Shown: positions 21,196 to 34,064, numbered from the stretch's first letter. The stretch is 36,580 bases of DNA from Conidiobolus incongruus B7586 (GCA_000697335.1 JNEM01016230.1:1-36580), one strand, 5' to 3'. The notes: generated from the sequence alone by a model not told the origin. Made by a program: numbers and translations.

Positions 21196-22955
21196 ATGAA
21201 CGCTGCTCAAGGAATCAATCCAGGTCAAGCTATTTATACTACTGATGAATACGGTAGACCTTTTATTATCGTTAGAGAACAACAAAAGAAGTCTAGATTA
21301 TCTGGAATTGAAGCTCATAAGGTAAATTACACACCTAAATCATATATTTATATATTCAATCCAAGTTTCTAATATTCAACATTAATAGGCTCATATTTTA
21401 GCTGCTAAAACTGTTGCTAATATTATTAAGACTTCTCTTGGTCCTAGAGGTATGTTTTATAATCATATTCGACCTTTTTTATTTTTTATCATGATGATCT
21501 TTAGGGCTTGATAAAATCTTAATCTCTCCAGATGGCGATATCACTATTACCAACGATGGTGCCACTATTTTAGGTCAAATGGAAGTAGAACATCAAATCG
21601 CCAAACTCTTAGTTCAACTTTCCAAATCTCAAGACGACGAAATTGGTGATGGTACTACTGGTGTTGTAGTATTGGCTGGTGCTCTTTTGGAACAAACCGA
21701 GCAGCTTTTAGACCGCGGTATTCATCCTATCCGTATTTCTGATGGTTTCGAAAGAGCTTGTCAAATTGCTATTGCTGAATTAGATAAGTGTTCCGATACT
21801 GTTGAATTTTCAAAGGATAACACCGAAAACTTGTTTAAAACCGCTAAGACCTGTCTTGGAAGTAAGATTGTTTCCAAGTGCCATGATCAATTTGCTCAAA
21901 TGGCCGTTGATGCCGTGCTCTCAGTTGCCGACCTTGAACGTAAGGATGTTGACTTTGAACTTATCAAGATGGAAGGTAAAGTCGGAGGATCTCTTAAAGA
22001 CTCCGTCCTCGTCAAAGGTGTCATCGTTGACAAAGACATGTCCCATCCCCAAATGCCCCGTGAAATCAAAGATGCTAAGATTGCTATTCTCACCTGTCCC
22101 TTCGAACCTCCTCGTCCCAAGACCAAGCATAAGCTCGACATCAAGACAGTTGAAGAATACAAGGCTCTTCAAGAATACGAAAAGGAAAAATTCCAAACTA
22201 TGATCAAACAATGCAAGGACTCTGGTGCTAATCTTGTCATTTGTCAATGGGGTTTTGATGATGAAGCTAATCATCTTTTACTTCAAAACCAACTTCCCGC
22301 CGTTAGATGGGTTGGTGGTCCCGAAATTGAATTGATAGCTATTGCTACCAACGGTCGCATTGTCCCTCGTTTCGAAGAACTTAGTCCTGAAAAGTTGGGT
22401 CAAGCCGGTATTGTCCGTGAGATGAGCTTTGGTACCACCAGAGACCGCATGCTTGTCATCGAAGAATGCGCCAACTCTCGTGCCGTCACCGTATTCATCC
22501 GTGGTGGTAACAAAATGATCATTGATGAAGCCAAGCGTTCTCTCCATGATGCTATTTGTGTCGTTCGTAACTTGGTTCGTGACAACCGTGTTGTTTATGG
22601 TGGTGGTGCTGCTGAGATTGCCTGTTCATTGGCTGTTTCCAAAGCTGCTGACGAGATTGCTACCGTTGAACAATACGCCATGAGAGCTTTCGCTGCTGCC
22701 CTCGACTCTGTTCCCATGACCCTTGCCGAAAACAGTGGCCTTGAACCCATCAAAACACTCAGTGCTATCAAAGCCGATCAAGTTGCCACTGGCAAGAGCT
22801 CTCTTGGGGTCGATTGTTTGGACAGGGGCTCTAACGATATGAAAGAACAATTTGTCTTCGATCCCTTGATATCCAAGCGTCAACAATTCTTATTGGCCAC
22901 TCAATTGGTTAAGATGATTCTTAAGATTGATGATGTTATTGTACATTCTGAATAG
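21196..22955 (+). CDS. CCT5: Chaperonin TCP-1/CCT subunit epsilon
   Basis: Exons 21196-21321, 21389-21449 and 21505-22955 (introns of 67 and 55 bp) give 545 aa, against 562 for yeast Cct5. The sequence follows the epsilon subunit throughout: [13 protein letters not shown] near the start, [19 protein letters not shown], the nucleotide loop [18 protein letters not shown], ATPase motif [45 protein letters not shown] and C-terminal [13 protein letters not shown]. It is one of eight subunits of the cytosolic CCT/TRiC ring complex, which folds actin, tubulin and other proteins in an ATP-dependent way. The first two exons are essential, since they encode the conserved N-terminal equatorial part. Its 3' end converges with the SAM carrier, leaving 193 bp between the stops. 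Confidence 0.97.
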
Positions 22956-23148
22956 AGGAAATAGGAATTATATAGCAGTTTAATTTATCATAATATTCAT
23001 TCAATAAAAAATTTCGTAATTTTTTTATTATTACAACTATGTATATCACGATACATTTACATTAACTAGATATTAACAATCAAATATATACCTTATTTCT
23101 ATATAATAAGAATTTAATATATATAATTTTGACATAATAAATAGTATT

Positions 23149-24262
23149 TTATTGTTGTAATTTTTGTTTAATATCAATGGATTTAGGCTGATGGAGCAAA
23201 CTGATGGCCATTTCATAAGCACCCAAAAAGATACTACCACCAATACTCAACCACATGACACGGGGAACAATACCTTTGAATAATGCGCCAAATCCTTCTT
23301 CTGCAGTGATTCTGTGCAAGGTAGATACAAATCCAACATAGGGCTTGGAAGTGGCCTCGATTTGCTTGGAGCTAAGCATGATTCTGGTCTTGGCAACATC
23401 GAGAGGCGTAGTTAAGCCAGCAGCAATACCTCCTGAGAGGGATCCACAAAGAGCAGCTTGATAAGGGGTTAGAGGCTGGTTGTTTCTAAAATTCTCGGAC
23501 CATTTAAGCTAATATGCTAGTTAATAGCCGCATATATATTCCAAATTAGCAGAATTACCTTTAAATATTCGTAAAGAGGAAATTGAATGCAAGTAAAAGG
23601 AATCTAATGGTTATATTACATTACGACAGATATAACATATAAATATATTAAGTAAACTAACCTCTCTGATAACAGTAGTTAAATAACCTCTGTAAAAACC
23701 CAAAGCACCTTCTTGAGTGAAAATATTATTCACGGCTGAGAAATAAGTTTTGTATTGGTTTGTTTGCATTCTCTGTTTGATCACTTCAGTGGGTACACGG
23801 ACTAAACAAGCAGCGATCTCTCCCGATGAAGCAGCGGTCATGTGGATGAAAGGAGCACTCATGGAAGTATCTTTGAGGAAACCTTTTACAGTTTCATAAG
23901 TCGAGAAGAATAGAGCAGCTAAAGATATTATTTAATAATTTTTAAGGAAAAGACCTTTTGAACTAATTACCACCGGGAGCTGATCCAATTACAGCAGAAC
24001 TGAGACCATTGTAAATCCCTTTGAATCCTCCAGCTTTAACAAAACCTTGCTGAGCTTGTAATCTAGTTTTAATAGTATCTAGAGGGAATAGTATCGTATC
24101 AACAGAAGTACCAGCAACACCTCCAGCCTAATTAGTAAATATAAATAAATTGAATTTAGATCAAATACTCTTTGGAACCACCTTCAAAAGAAGTAGAGAA
24201 TAAATTTAACTTACAATGAGAGCTTGAAAGTAGCTAGGGCTTGTACTATTTCGAGTAGTCAT
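23149..24262 (-). CDS. PET8: Mitochondrial S-adenosylmethionine carrier
   Basis: Five exons (24215-24262, 23971-24127, 23662-23918, 23559-23603, 23149-23508) give 288 aa, against 284 for yeast Pet8. All three mitochondrial carrier repeats are present with PX[DE]XX[KR] signatures: [20 protein letters not shown] and [13 protein letters not shown]-carrier wording is seen in [64 protein letters not shown] and [12 protein letters not shown], matching SLC25A26/Pet8 rather than other carriers. The protein exchanges cytosolic S-adenosylmethionine for S-adenosylhomocysteine across the inner membrane, supplying matrix methylation, lipoate and biotin synthesis. The short exon 1 supplies the N-terminus before the first repeat. 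Confidence 0.94.
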
Positions 24263-25330
24263 TAGATCAATTAATTTTAATGATAATATTGATTACAAGA
24301 GTGAATGAACCTTTATCTGATTAGCCAGAATGGGATTTATTAGGATCTATAATTGACTAATTAGGTAATTGGGAATTGAGGGATATCTCAGTTCATATTG
24401 GATATTTTCTGAAAATTATTTTGAAATTATGAATATAATTATAAAATTACTAATCACAAACTAATATCATCTAATAGATCAATTATTTTTTATTAATCAA
24501 TAATTAAGCAGACCAAGAATATTGACAACTGTAAATGAAATATCAACTCATCACTGTATATTGATTTCAAATATCTTTTAAATTGTTAATTTTTAACTTG
24601 ATCTACAATCTTAATTTGTGTAAATAATCTAATATCTGTATTAAGCTTTATTATCTAATGGCTTGAAAAGTTTTATTTTAATCAATTTACATTTTGGTTT
24701 ATTGTGAGAACTGATAATTGTCAAAACTTTTTTAATACCCAAGTATTCAAAAATTATTTCATCCAATCTAACCATTTATAACCTTAGATTTCGTATTATG
24801 ATTATTTTATAATTTATATGAATTTGGATAAGAATATAAATTTTTAAATATATATACATAATAATGATAAAGACTGATATTAAGTTTTTTTTCTTTTTTA
24901 ATCGCCTATTTTTTGAATTATTACCTTTGTAAAAAATGATCTATTAAAAGTATGTAGAGTAAATTCTGTTATTATTATATATATCTAGAAATTTCAAGTA
25001 ATACTGTTGAAAATGTCACTTTACTGTAAAGGTTTGAATCAAAAGTTGGTTGACTCGTAATAGGATTTTATTTATTATAAAAGAATATAATTATTGAACT
25101 ATGGTTTAGATAATAAAAGTGGATTTATATTGATGTAAATTTAAAAAAACGTTAACAGTAAATTGAGATGTTTCAAATTCATGAGCAGTATCAAAAAAAG
25201 ATCTGTAAAATAATAAATTGATTATAGTCATTAGATTAATAAATTAATTAAAACTATTTATATAAATAAAAATTATTACAAAACAAAATTGAATGAGATA
25301 TATAAAAATAAAATTTAACTCAATCTTGGA
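24263..25330. other. Non-coding intergenic region
   Basis: About 1.1 kb of AT-rich DNA between the SAM carrier start and the IQGAP 3' end. It would contain the carrier promoter. No gene or repeat recognised. Confidence 0.6.
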
Positions 25331-28300
25331 TTAAGTATAGAATCTAATGAATAAGAGTTAATAACAGATCTAATATAATAAATAATTATACTTACTTTTT
25401 GTTGATTAAGAAAACTAGTAAATTTACATTCACCTTTACAACACCATCAAATAAACTCATCACTTGGACATTATCGAATTGGGCTTGAAGTAAGTCTTCA
25501 ATATGCAAATCAATTTCGGCATTGGGCATCTTGACTCCCAATAAATAGGCTTCGACGCGGAACACACTCTCTTGATCAGAAGAAATAGTAAGCGTGATCT
25601 TATCAAATTTATTAGGGTTGTAGCCTTCAATCGAAATCAAAATACCACGCTTGTACAAAACATCGGCACCATACTTATAAGATCCAAACTTAGGCATCTT
25701 ACCCGCACGCTCTAATCCCTTCATATGGAAATACTGACGTGAGAAGGGTGTGACTTTGTGTTTCTTGCCTTTTCCAGCTCTGAGATTAGCAATACATTGG
25801 GAAATAACAGTCTGGAAAGAAGCCTTCTGCTCATTTAAGAACTTGCTAGTTTCCTGCAAATTAGCCAAAGTCTGTCTTAATTGAACAAATTCTCTAGAGC
25901 GAGTGAATTGGCGCTGATGCTTGTTCTTAATATCCATGGCGATGGAATTAATCATTGCTTGGTAACCATCTTCACGTTTGACCAATTCATGCTTTTCAAG
26001 TTCAATCATGTTTTGAAGAGCTTCGGCCTTAAGTTGATAGAATGTCATTTGACGCAAATCAGCAATTGGATCCTCCTTAGGAGTGGAGAGCGAGAGAGTT
26101 GAATCGGATGGAGATGAAGTGTTGGTTGGAAGTTCTGGTGTAGAGAGAAGCGAATCGGGAGAGTTGATGTTAGGAACAGCGAGATGAGTGTTGGATTGGG
26201 CAAGGAAAGATTGATATCTGTCTTCTTCTTCAGGACCGACAGGTTTGGTTAAGATTTCTAATAAACTAGATCCAGATTGAACTCGAATAATATATACAAT
26301 TTGGCGCTTGGTTTGAATAAACAGCTGATGTCCTTCTTGGGCGTTTTCGGAAGTGGCAAATCTGTCTGTTAAGTTCAAGGTGATTTCTTGCTCCAAGGTG
26401 CGATTGTTGAAATCCATTAGCTGAGGAGGTGCCTTCAAGTCATCCAAAATAACCTTAAGATGGTCGTTAGGAGAGGTGATCAAAATATCTTGATTATCAT
26501 ATAACATCTGATGAAGAGTAATGATTTCGTTGTACGAAATATATATGGTTGGTTTGCGGGTAGTAGATACATCTTGATATTGGTTGATTTCAAAATGAAT
26601 CTCAGGCTCTTCAACCTCGGTAACTGAATAGAAATAACCGGCAAATTTTTCAGCAGTAAAAGCGATGAAATTATTCAAAGGTTGTAAAAAGATTTCATCT
26701 TTGAGCATTTTACCCATAGAAATTTGATTAAGCATTTTAGCTACTTCAGCCAAATTTTTACGCTGAATAGGTGTAATTACAGTTTCAATAACATCAAAAA
26801 GTTCTGGGGCAACAATAGCGGGATTAATGTAACGATAATATACAAGGTGACCTACTACTTTGATAATAATATTCTCCTTTTCTTCGGGGAACTTTTTCAT
26901 TAAAGCTAACTTGAGTTCTTTGGCAATATATCTGACACCATATGGCATATAATCCAAAGAGTTCAATATAGAGCTAACAACTTCGGCAGTTAATGATCTC
27001 AATTGCTGAAGGTGTAAAATGAAGGCTGCCTTAGTTTCAGGATCAGATAAAGCTTGGCTGAGATTCACATTGAAGGGCTTTTCACTCTTGATACCTGTGC
27101 GGGATTCTTCCTCTTTGATCAAACCTTGATAAATCCAAATAGGATCCATTTCAAGATTTAGCTTAGGGTCATTTAATATCTTTTTGACCAATGGCTGCAA
27201 AAGTTCTCTCAAATACTTTCTTTCTTTAGCACCACGATTATAATGAACGGCCAACTGAATGAACACAGGATTACCACGTAAAAATTGCTCAATCTTATCA
27301 ACGCTATTAATTTCTTCTTGGATACAGTGTTTGAAAACCTTAAGTAAAAGATATTCTTCACGAGCATTTTGGGCGAATCCAAACACAGTCAAAACGATTG
27401 TTTCCATCAGTTTTTTAGCTCTCTCGCCAAGCGTATTTTTGTTATAAACTAACAATTTGGCAATATAACTAGGGTTGGTTTGGAGTAAATAGAACAAATG
27501 TTTGATAATTTCTAAGACGAGTTCGGGATTCTCTGTCTAATCCCTTAAGCGAGAATGCACCTGAATTTACCAAACTAAGGTTGGAAGCGCTGGAGGATGC
27601 TCCAAATGATGAGCTATCGCCGAAAATACTTCCCCTTTTACCTGAACTAGAATTACGATTCGATTTGAGTACTTCATCCAAAGTAATACGATTCTTCAAA
27701 AGTAAAGCAATTTTAATTTCCATGTCATTCAATTCTTTTTCTAATTTCTTATTATCACGAATATTTTTTACAACCTTCTGTCTTAACTGCTCCCAAATCC
27801 ATTTCAGCCAGAAAATCGGACTCGCTATCATTTAATAGATACAAGAAGTTTCTCATGGTAGAAACGGGTGGATTTTCGCGCATAGCCAAGTCATAATAGG
27901 CACGTTTTGCCTTCTTGGCTCTGAAAATAGACTGGATCATGACAACAGTGTCTTCGTTCTGTTCGAAGTGCTTCATGCGTTCAGTCATGTACCTTCTATA
28001 AAGAACGCCGCGAGCAATAGCTTGTAAATTGGAGAGTGAGTTTTCGTGAGAAGCAAGTTCTGATAATAAATGAGTCCAATATTGTCGAGTAAGAATACCC
28101 CTAGCTAAAGCTTGGAGTCTTTCAATATCGGAAGTAACTGGCTTTAGATTTGATTTAATTGATTCAAGGCGACGTTTAGCTAAATATCTACGCGAAAGAG
28201 CTTGAAGTTGAGTAATTGCATCATTGTTGGATTTTATGGATTGTAAATTAGCCTGATATTGTTGTCGGCTGATTAAACCTCTACAAAGGGCTTGTAATAT

Positions 28301-30203
28301 TGAAACAGAATTAGAATGTTCATTAAGATCAGTTTTAATTTTGTTAAATCTAGCTTGTGCTAACTTCGATCTAGCTACAGCTTGTAATTCAATAAGGGAA
28401 CCGCTAGTTTGATTGAGTTTAGATTGATGCTCTTGTTTGTGTTTTCGTGCAATAAACCCCCTTGATAATGCCTGTAAATATGTGATTGTTAGTTCATTTG
28501 ATCCTAATTTTTGAAGCAGCGTAGTAAACTTGTCTCTAGTTAATTTCGATCTTATTTGAGCTTGGAATCTTTGTATAACATCATTTTCTTTAATTAGGCT
28601 GTTTACAAGTGCTACTTTTTGAGCATGTCGCGACCTAGCAATGTTACCACGACATAGTGCTTGAAGATGCTGGATTTTGGGGACCTGTGCTTCCATTTCT
28701 TTAACTGTTTGCTTATATTGAGCGCGGGCAATCTTGCGACGACAGAGAGCTTGTAGAAGCTCAATTTTAGGGATTTGTGCCTTAGTTTCTGTAACAATTT
28801 CCTGATAATGAGCACGAGCAATCTTGCGACGACAAAGTGCTTGAAGATTTTGCACGATGGGGACTTGAGTTTGAGCTTGTTGAAGCGTAGAAAGATGTTT
28901 AGAGCGAGCTAAGTGAGTTCTACACAGTGCTTGGAGTTTACAGATTGTTACTTCGTTGGCTTTATGGCTGTCCAATATCTTTTTGTGATTCATTCGGACT
29001 AATTTACCACGACAGTGAGCTTGCAAAGCTATACTGGCAGTTTCAAGCTCAATATCGCGCTGCATCCAATGATTTCTTACTAGATAACCCCTTCCTAAAG
29101 CTTGGATTTTAACAATTTTCTCAATATTTTCTGATAGACCTACAATGAAAATTTCAAGTTATTTAACATAGATTGAGAAGTAGTATTTAAAATTACCTGT
29201 GGATAGGGTAGGCTGAGGTTCAGGTTCATTCATTTCTCTAGCCAGCTGAGATCTAACATTTTTGAATATTGGCATGGTTACCCCTGAGCTGTCAAGCTGT
29301 CTTTGAGTTGTAGCAATTTGTTCGTCTATAATAGATCATGATTTAATATAAATTCGTAATACATTGATTAAACAAATTACCTGTAAATTGTAAAAACCCA
29401 ACAAGATTATTAATGCTAGGAGCTAAACCTCTCTTATAAAGCAAATGACTTGATCGTAGGTTAATATTAATTGATTGATATAATATAGTATATAAAAATC
29501 AATACCTTAGAGCATGTAAAGAATATATAACTTTGGGAATATTTTTTCCGTCGTATAAATCAGTTAATTCAAATTGAAAATTCTAAATAATTGATTAAAA
29601 AAAGTATAATAAAATATATTACAAAAATACCTCAGGTAATCCTATCTTTTTAAATACTTGGAAAACATAGTTAATGTTATCAGAATGTCTATATTGAAGT
29701 TTTTTATCCTAAATTTAATATTAATTCCATAAATTAAAATTACACCATAATTATTTCTTACTTCGAATATTCTTTTAACTATAGTGGGTTCAAAAGCTCT
29801 GACTAATTTAGCTAAAATAACACCATTCCTCAAACTCTGTTCAAAATGTTCAATTTCTGCTACTTCCTCTTCGATAACTTTTTCTATCCATCTAATTATC
29901 AAATCAAATATTAATTTTCTTAAAAAAAAATGAATATCAATTGATTACTCTTTAACTTCACCAATATGACATAAATACTCATAAGCTTGCAAATTTTTTC
30001 TTTCAACATCCATCCAACTACCAGTTCTATGGTATCTTGCAGTTCTAGCCGTCGGTTCATGTCGACTTAGACGATGTCGACCTTGTAAACCTAATAAAAC
30101 ATCAAATTAATATTTAACAGTATTAAAAACGTACATAATGAATAATACCAACAACTTCTTGAGTATCTGGAACTTCTATTGTTGTATTAAATCTTTTTAT
30201 CAT
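25331..30203 (-). CDS. IQG1: IQGAP family cytokinesis scaffold (Iqg1/Rng2)
   Basis: Nine exons: 30149-30203, 29949-30090, 29762-29891, 29631-29708, 29506-29582, 29381-29448, 29197-29325, 25396-29139, 25331-25343. Allowing two one-base offsets inside exon 8, the product is about 1477 aa, against 1489-1495 for Rng2 and Iqg1. The domains are a calponin-homology domain (WIEKVIEEE to VDFT-like QFTDEQI, about residues 60-200), 14 IQ-like motifs of the form LQALCRxxxAR (about 235-650), a Ser-rich linker, a GAP-related domain (VGHLVYYRYINPAIVAPE) and a RasGAP C-terminal domain ending VKVNVNLLVFLINKKFYT. IQGAPs bind actin, calmodulin or myosin light chains and Rho-type GTPases at the contractile ring. 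The frame offsets lie near 27792-27794 and 27496-27498 and probably reflect consensus errors, but pseudogenisation is not excluded. Confidence 0.93.
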
Positions 30204-31240
30204 GAATGTATTGAAATTTGATTAATTATAAAGATATGATTTTAAATAAAGATAAATCAAGTGAGATTTAGTGATTCAATTAATTAATTAAGCTAATTCT
30301 GGTTTGGTAATTGAGAATAGTAATTAAATTTCAACTGAGTGAATCTATTTGATTCTTATTAATTGGATTATCCAGTTTGATTGGTTTAATTGTTTGTTAA
30401 ATTTGAAACAATGGAATGACAAAAATAACTAACCTGAATAAAATAGCTATTTTGATCAATTTATATTGTGTAGCAGAGACCACGGATGATAAATATCATG
30501 ATTTAATTTACTCATCATTTTGTTTAACCTTAAATAAATCTATATTTCATTATAATATACAATCAAAGATAAGAAATAACTGATGCTTAATTTGTTAGAT
30601 CTGATTTTTTTTAAAGTTTATTTATTAATCTCAATCTGGTAATATTTATTAGGATAGAAAGATATAATTTTGAAGAATTATATATATTATCCATAGTATG
30701 AGCATATATCTAATCAACTATTTAATTAATGTCAAAGATATAATACTTATTTAATCAAAGTTTGAATGATTAAAAAGACTTAATGCAGTAAATAAAGGCA
30801 TATTTTATGATCCAAATATTAACATTCAAAAACTTATATCATAAAAATGACATTGATTTATTAAGTATAAATACTAATCAAAATAAATACAGAATACTGA
30901 TAAAATGACAGTGAGAGTAATCTGATTAAATTTAACAAATTGTAATATTTTAGAAATTTTTAAAATAATAATCATTGATTAAAAAATAGACATTAAAGTA
31001 ATTTAAACAAACTAATAGATAATAAATTAAATATATTTTAAAGTTGAACTTAAATTAGGTTAAAGGATATTATATAATAGAATATATATACATTTAAATT
31101 ATATTGTTGGGTCTAAAAAATTAAAATGAATTAAATAAAAAAAGAGAAATAATTACATTTATATTTATATTCAAGCAATTTCAAGAAATATTTTTATATT
31201 TAAACTATAAGTACACAATAACTGATAAACTGATTAAATT
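30204..31240. other. Non-coding intergenic region
   Basis: About 1 kb of AT-rich sequence upstream of IQGAP. No gene, tRNA or repeat recognised. Confidence 0.6.
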
Positions 31241-31474
31241 TTAATTTTTTGCTTGTTGATTTGAAGGACTTGATAATTGGTCGAGAATGATTAATTTGGC
31301 ATTGGGGCTCACTTGGACTTTTTTCATTTTTTCAGATTGGTTGTAGGGACTTGATACTACAGGACAGGGGAAGAGAGTGGGTGCTGCTACTGTAAATACA
31401 CAACCAAAACCAACGAGCCAAAACAGATTAGTTGTTACTTTTTGCTTTTGGGCATGTGTTAATGTGCGGAACAT
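31241..31474 (-). CDS. Small single-pass membrane protein, unknown
   Basis: A 77-aa frame starting at the first ATG, MFRTLTHAQKQKVTTN. A basic N-terminus is followed by one hydrophobic stretch, about residues 17-36 (FWLVGFGCVFTVAAPTLF), then CPVVSSPYNQ and a hydrophilic Lys/Ser/Gln-rich tail. The composition is distinctly non-random and the region is less AT-rich than its flanks, supporting a real gene. A basic N-terminus before one membrane segment suits a small mitochondrial inner-membrane or ER-anchored protein; this is inference. I do not recognise a named family. No neighbour suggests its role. Confidence 0.65.
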   Translation of the reverse strand: MFRTLTHAQKQKVTTNLFWLVGFGCVFTVAAPTLFPCPVVSSPYNQSEKMKKVQVSPNAKLIILDQLSSPSNQQAKN

Positions 31475-33016
31475 TATATGAATCAATTCAAAGCATATGC
31501 TATGTGAAGATATGTCAAAGAGTTTTCGTCAAATCGGTAATATAAATATGTGTGATAAACTAGGAATGTTACTACAATATTGATCCGATTTGAAATAATA
31601 GCGAAATTATCTCAATTTGAGATGGATCAAAATTTTTATAGGTGATAAAATCGATTCAAGTTGTATAAATAAATATAGCTCCCAAGTGTACAAAATAAAC
31701 CCAAACAATCAATATAAGAAAGTAATTTTAAATGTATACTGCTTTGTTGTTGATTTTCAGGTCTGATGCTATCTCATTTTCAGATCAAAAATTACTTATT
31801 TGATAACATAAAATGTACTATTGTGGGATTTTGTAAAATTATTTGCTCAATATAAAACTCAAAGTTGATTGGCATTATCTAAAACTATAATTTAGAGCTA
31901 TATAAAACACATTTATCTAAATCATATATATTTTCTACACATAATATTGAGAATACTATATTGCTTACAAATCAAATCAACTACACATATAATTGATGTA
32001 TTATTAGTTCGTATAAATTAAAAGATAATAAACTGTTGAAAAGTTGATATTATATATATTAAGATTATATAATTTTTAGCAATATGAATAATAGCGTTGA
32101 ATGTATTTAGTTATAATGTATAGCATATTATTTACTATACATTCTAATATTACAGATGTTTACAGGAAATTCCATTGGATTTGAGCATAACTGCTAATAT
32201 TAGGTCAGGTCTTAGATAAAATATCACTTGCAACATAGATAGATACTTGTACATTATTTTACAGAGTAGCATTTAGTCTCAAATAATAAAGCATTAATCC
32301 CATTATTGTTGTCCTCAGTCGAATATAAACAATTATGATTATATTTCTGTATCTAAAATACAAGTATAGGTTGGAATTTTATCAAGCAATTTTAAATACT
32401 GGAGTAGAGCTGGAAAGGTTAGAAGCATACAGACCCTAGGTGGATTTAAGCTTTATTTAGTTTTAAACATCAGATGACTTTGTAATCATAGAGAAAATAG
32501 CATTTAAAATAAAAAATGTTTTACAAGAGCCCTTTCTAATTACTAAAAACAAGGCTTCTAATGAAAAAAATCTAATCTCAAAAAAACCATTCCATGAATA
32601 TAAAATCATCTGAGATGTTGAATCGAAATTATTTAATCATTTTGGTTTTCAAATTTTAATAAGGCCATTATATAAAAAACGATCTTTAAAATTTTTATTT
32701 CCTATTCAAATTAGCTTTGTTATTATAAGTTTGAGCGTTTTATATTTATCTTCTTAAAAGCTGATATAGAGCTTGTTGCTCTAAGTATTCAAAAATATAA
32801 TTTAATAACAAATATTATGAGTAAATTATTAATAATGATTAACTATTTTAAAACAAAAAATTAATTATACTTGGCAAATAAAACATAGGATAACAAAAAA
32901 CAAAAATATGTAAGTATATAGTTAAGGAAAATAATCTTTCCCCTACTTTCAATCAAACATAAACATTAACAAAAAGGTATAAGCCTATGATGTTGACTTA
33001 TAATAGATGCTTTATT

Positions 33017-33041
33017 AAGTTAGATTTTTGAAATCTAACTT
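33017..33041. repeat. Perfect 11-bp inverted repeat
   Basis: AAGTTAGATTT, a 3-base spacer, then AAATCTAACTT. A strong DNA or RNA hairpin in the gene-poor region, of unknown role. Confidence 0.8.
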
Positions 33042-33984
33042 GAACTAAAAATTTGAATATAATTTTTTTTCAAAGACAAGTAACACCAAATATTAAAAGG
33101 TTTTTATAATATTCAAATTAATATAATAAATGATGCTTTGAAGATATGTAATACAGACTTTAACGTATAGTAAATCAAACTTTGGTATAAAAATATAATG
33201 AAAAATTGACTTAATTGTTATTTGCTTTTTAATATCCAAATACTGAGTTTTTTATTCGGCTAGTGAGTTAATTTAAATATCTGAACCAATAGCAGAAATA
33301 CTTAGATGCTATTGTTATTTTTTAAAAAACAAAGCTTGATCGATTTTATCGATGTATTTGAACAACATTTCAAGTTAAGCTTGATAATTTTTAATTAAAA
33401 TATGATTAATAGATTTTAAACTTTGATGTTGACATATGAATTTCTATATTAATTTGGCATTTCTTTTTGTTTATTACATTAAATAAAAGTATCAAAAGAA
33501 CATATTGCCTGTTAGATATAAAAAAACAAACTAAAAAACACCTTATCACAAAAGAAAAAATGCCTTAAAAATATTCTGAATTATGAAAATTAAAAATTTC
33601 AGAAAAGATTTAAGCCTGGTGGATAAAGGAAACATGAAAAACTTACCAATTATTAATTAATATTATATTATTTTTCTTCTAGAATTAAAGATTCTCAGGG
33701 TAAGAAAAACAGTCAATAGTCGCATTAAAAGTAAAACTACGAGAGTATTATTAAGATGCTTACATTATTATTTTAACCAAAACTTAACTATATAAAAAAT
33801 ACCCTTGGTATGAAGTAATCAAATTTACAAAATATAATACCATTAAAAATATTATAAAATAAATATTTATATATTTTACTTTATTTAAACAAACCTTTCA
33901 AATGTTTTTAATATTAAAGGGAAAAAATAGATAGAGAAATCAATATTACTAGAAACATAATCCTTTTCTATTAAAAAACTAATT

Positions 33985-34064
33985 AGGCCAGTCTTCCAGT
34001 ATTGGTGTTGGGGCTTATCTCTTTGAGGTCTCTAGACTCCGCCCAAGTCTTGGACAAGATGATC
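33985..34064. other. GC-rich island of unknown nature
   Basis: 40 of 80 bases are G or C by hand count, in DNA otherwise near 20-25% G+C. It includes CAGTATTGGTGTTGGGGC, GACTCCGCCC and the short palindrome CCAAGTCTTGG. It is not a tRNA or a recognised snRNA and has no long open frame. It could be a transposon end, a structured RNA or a regulatory patch. Confidence 0.5.

Noticed and set aside
32450-32760. Possible decayed coding remnant on the plus strand
   Set aside because: About 90 codons are open with one stop, but no family motif could be recognised and there is no RIP-like skew; not enough to call an element.
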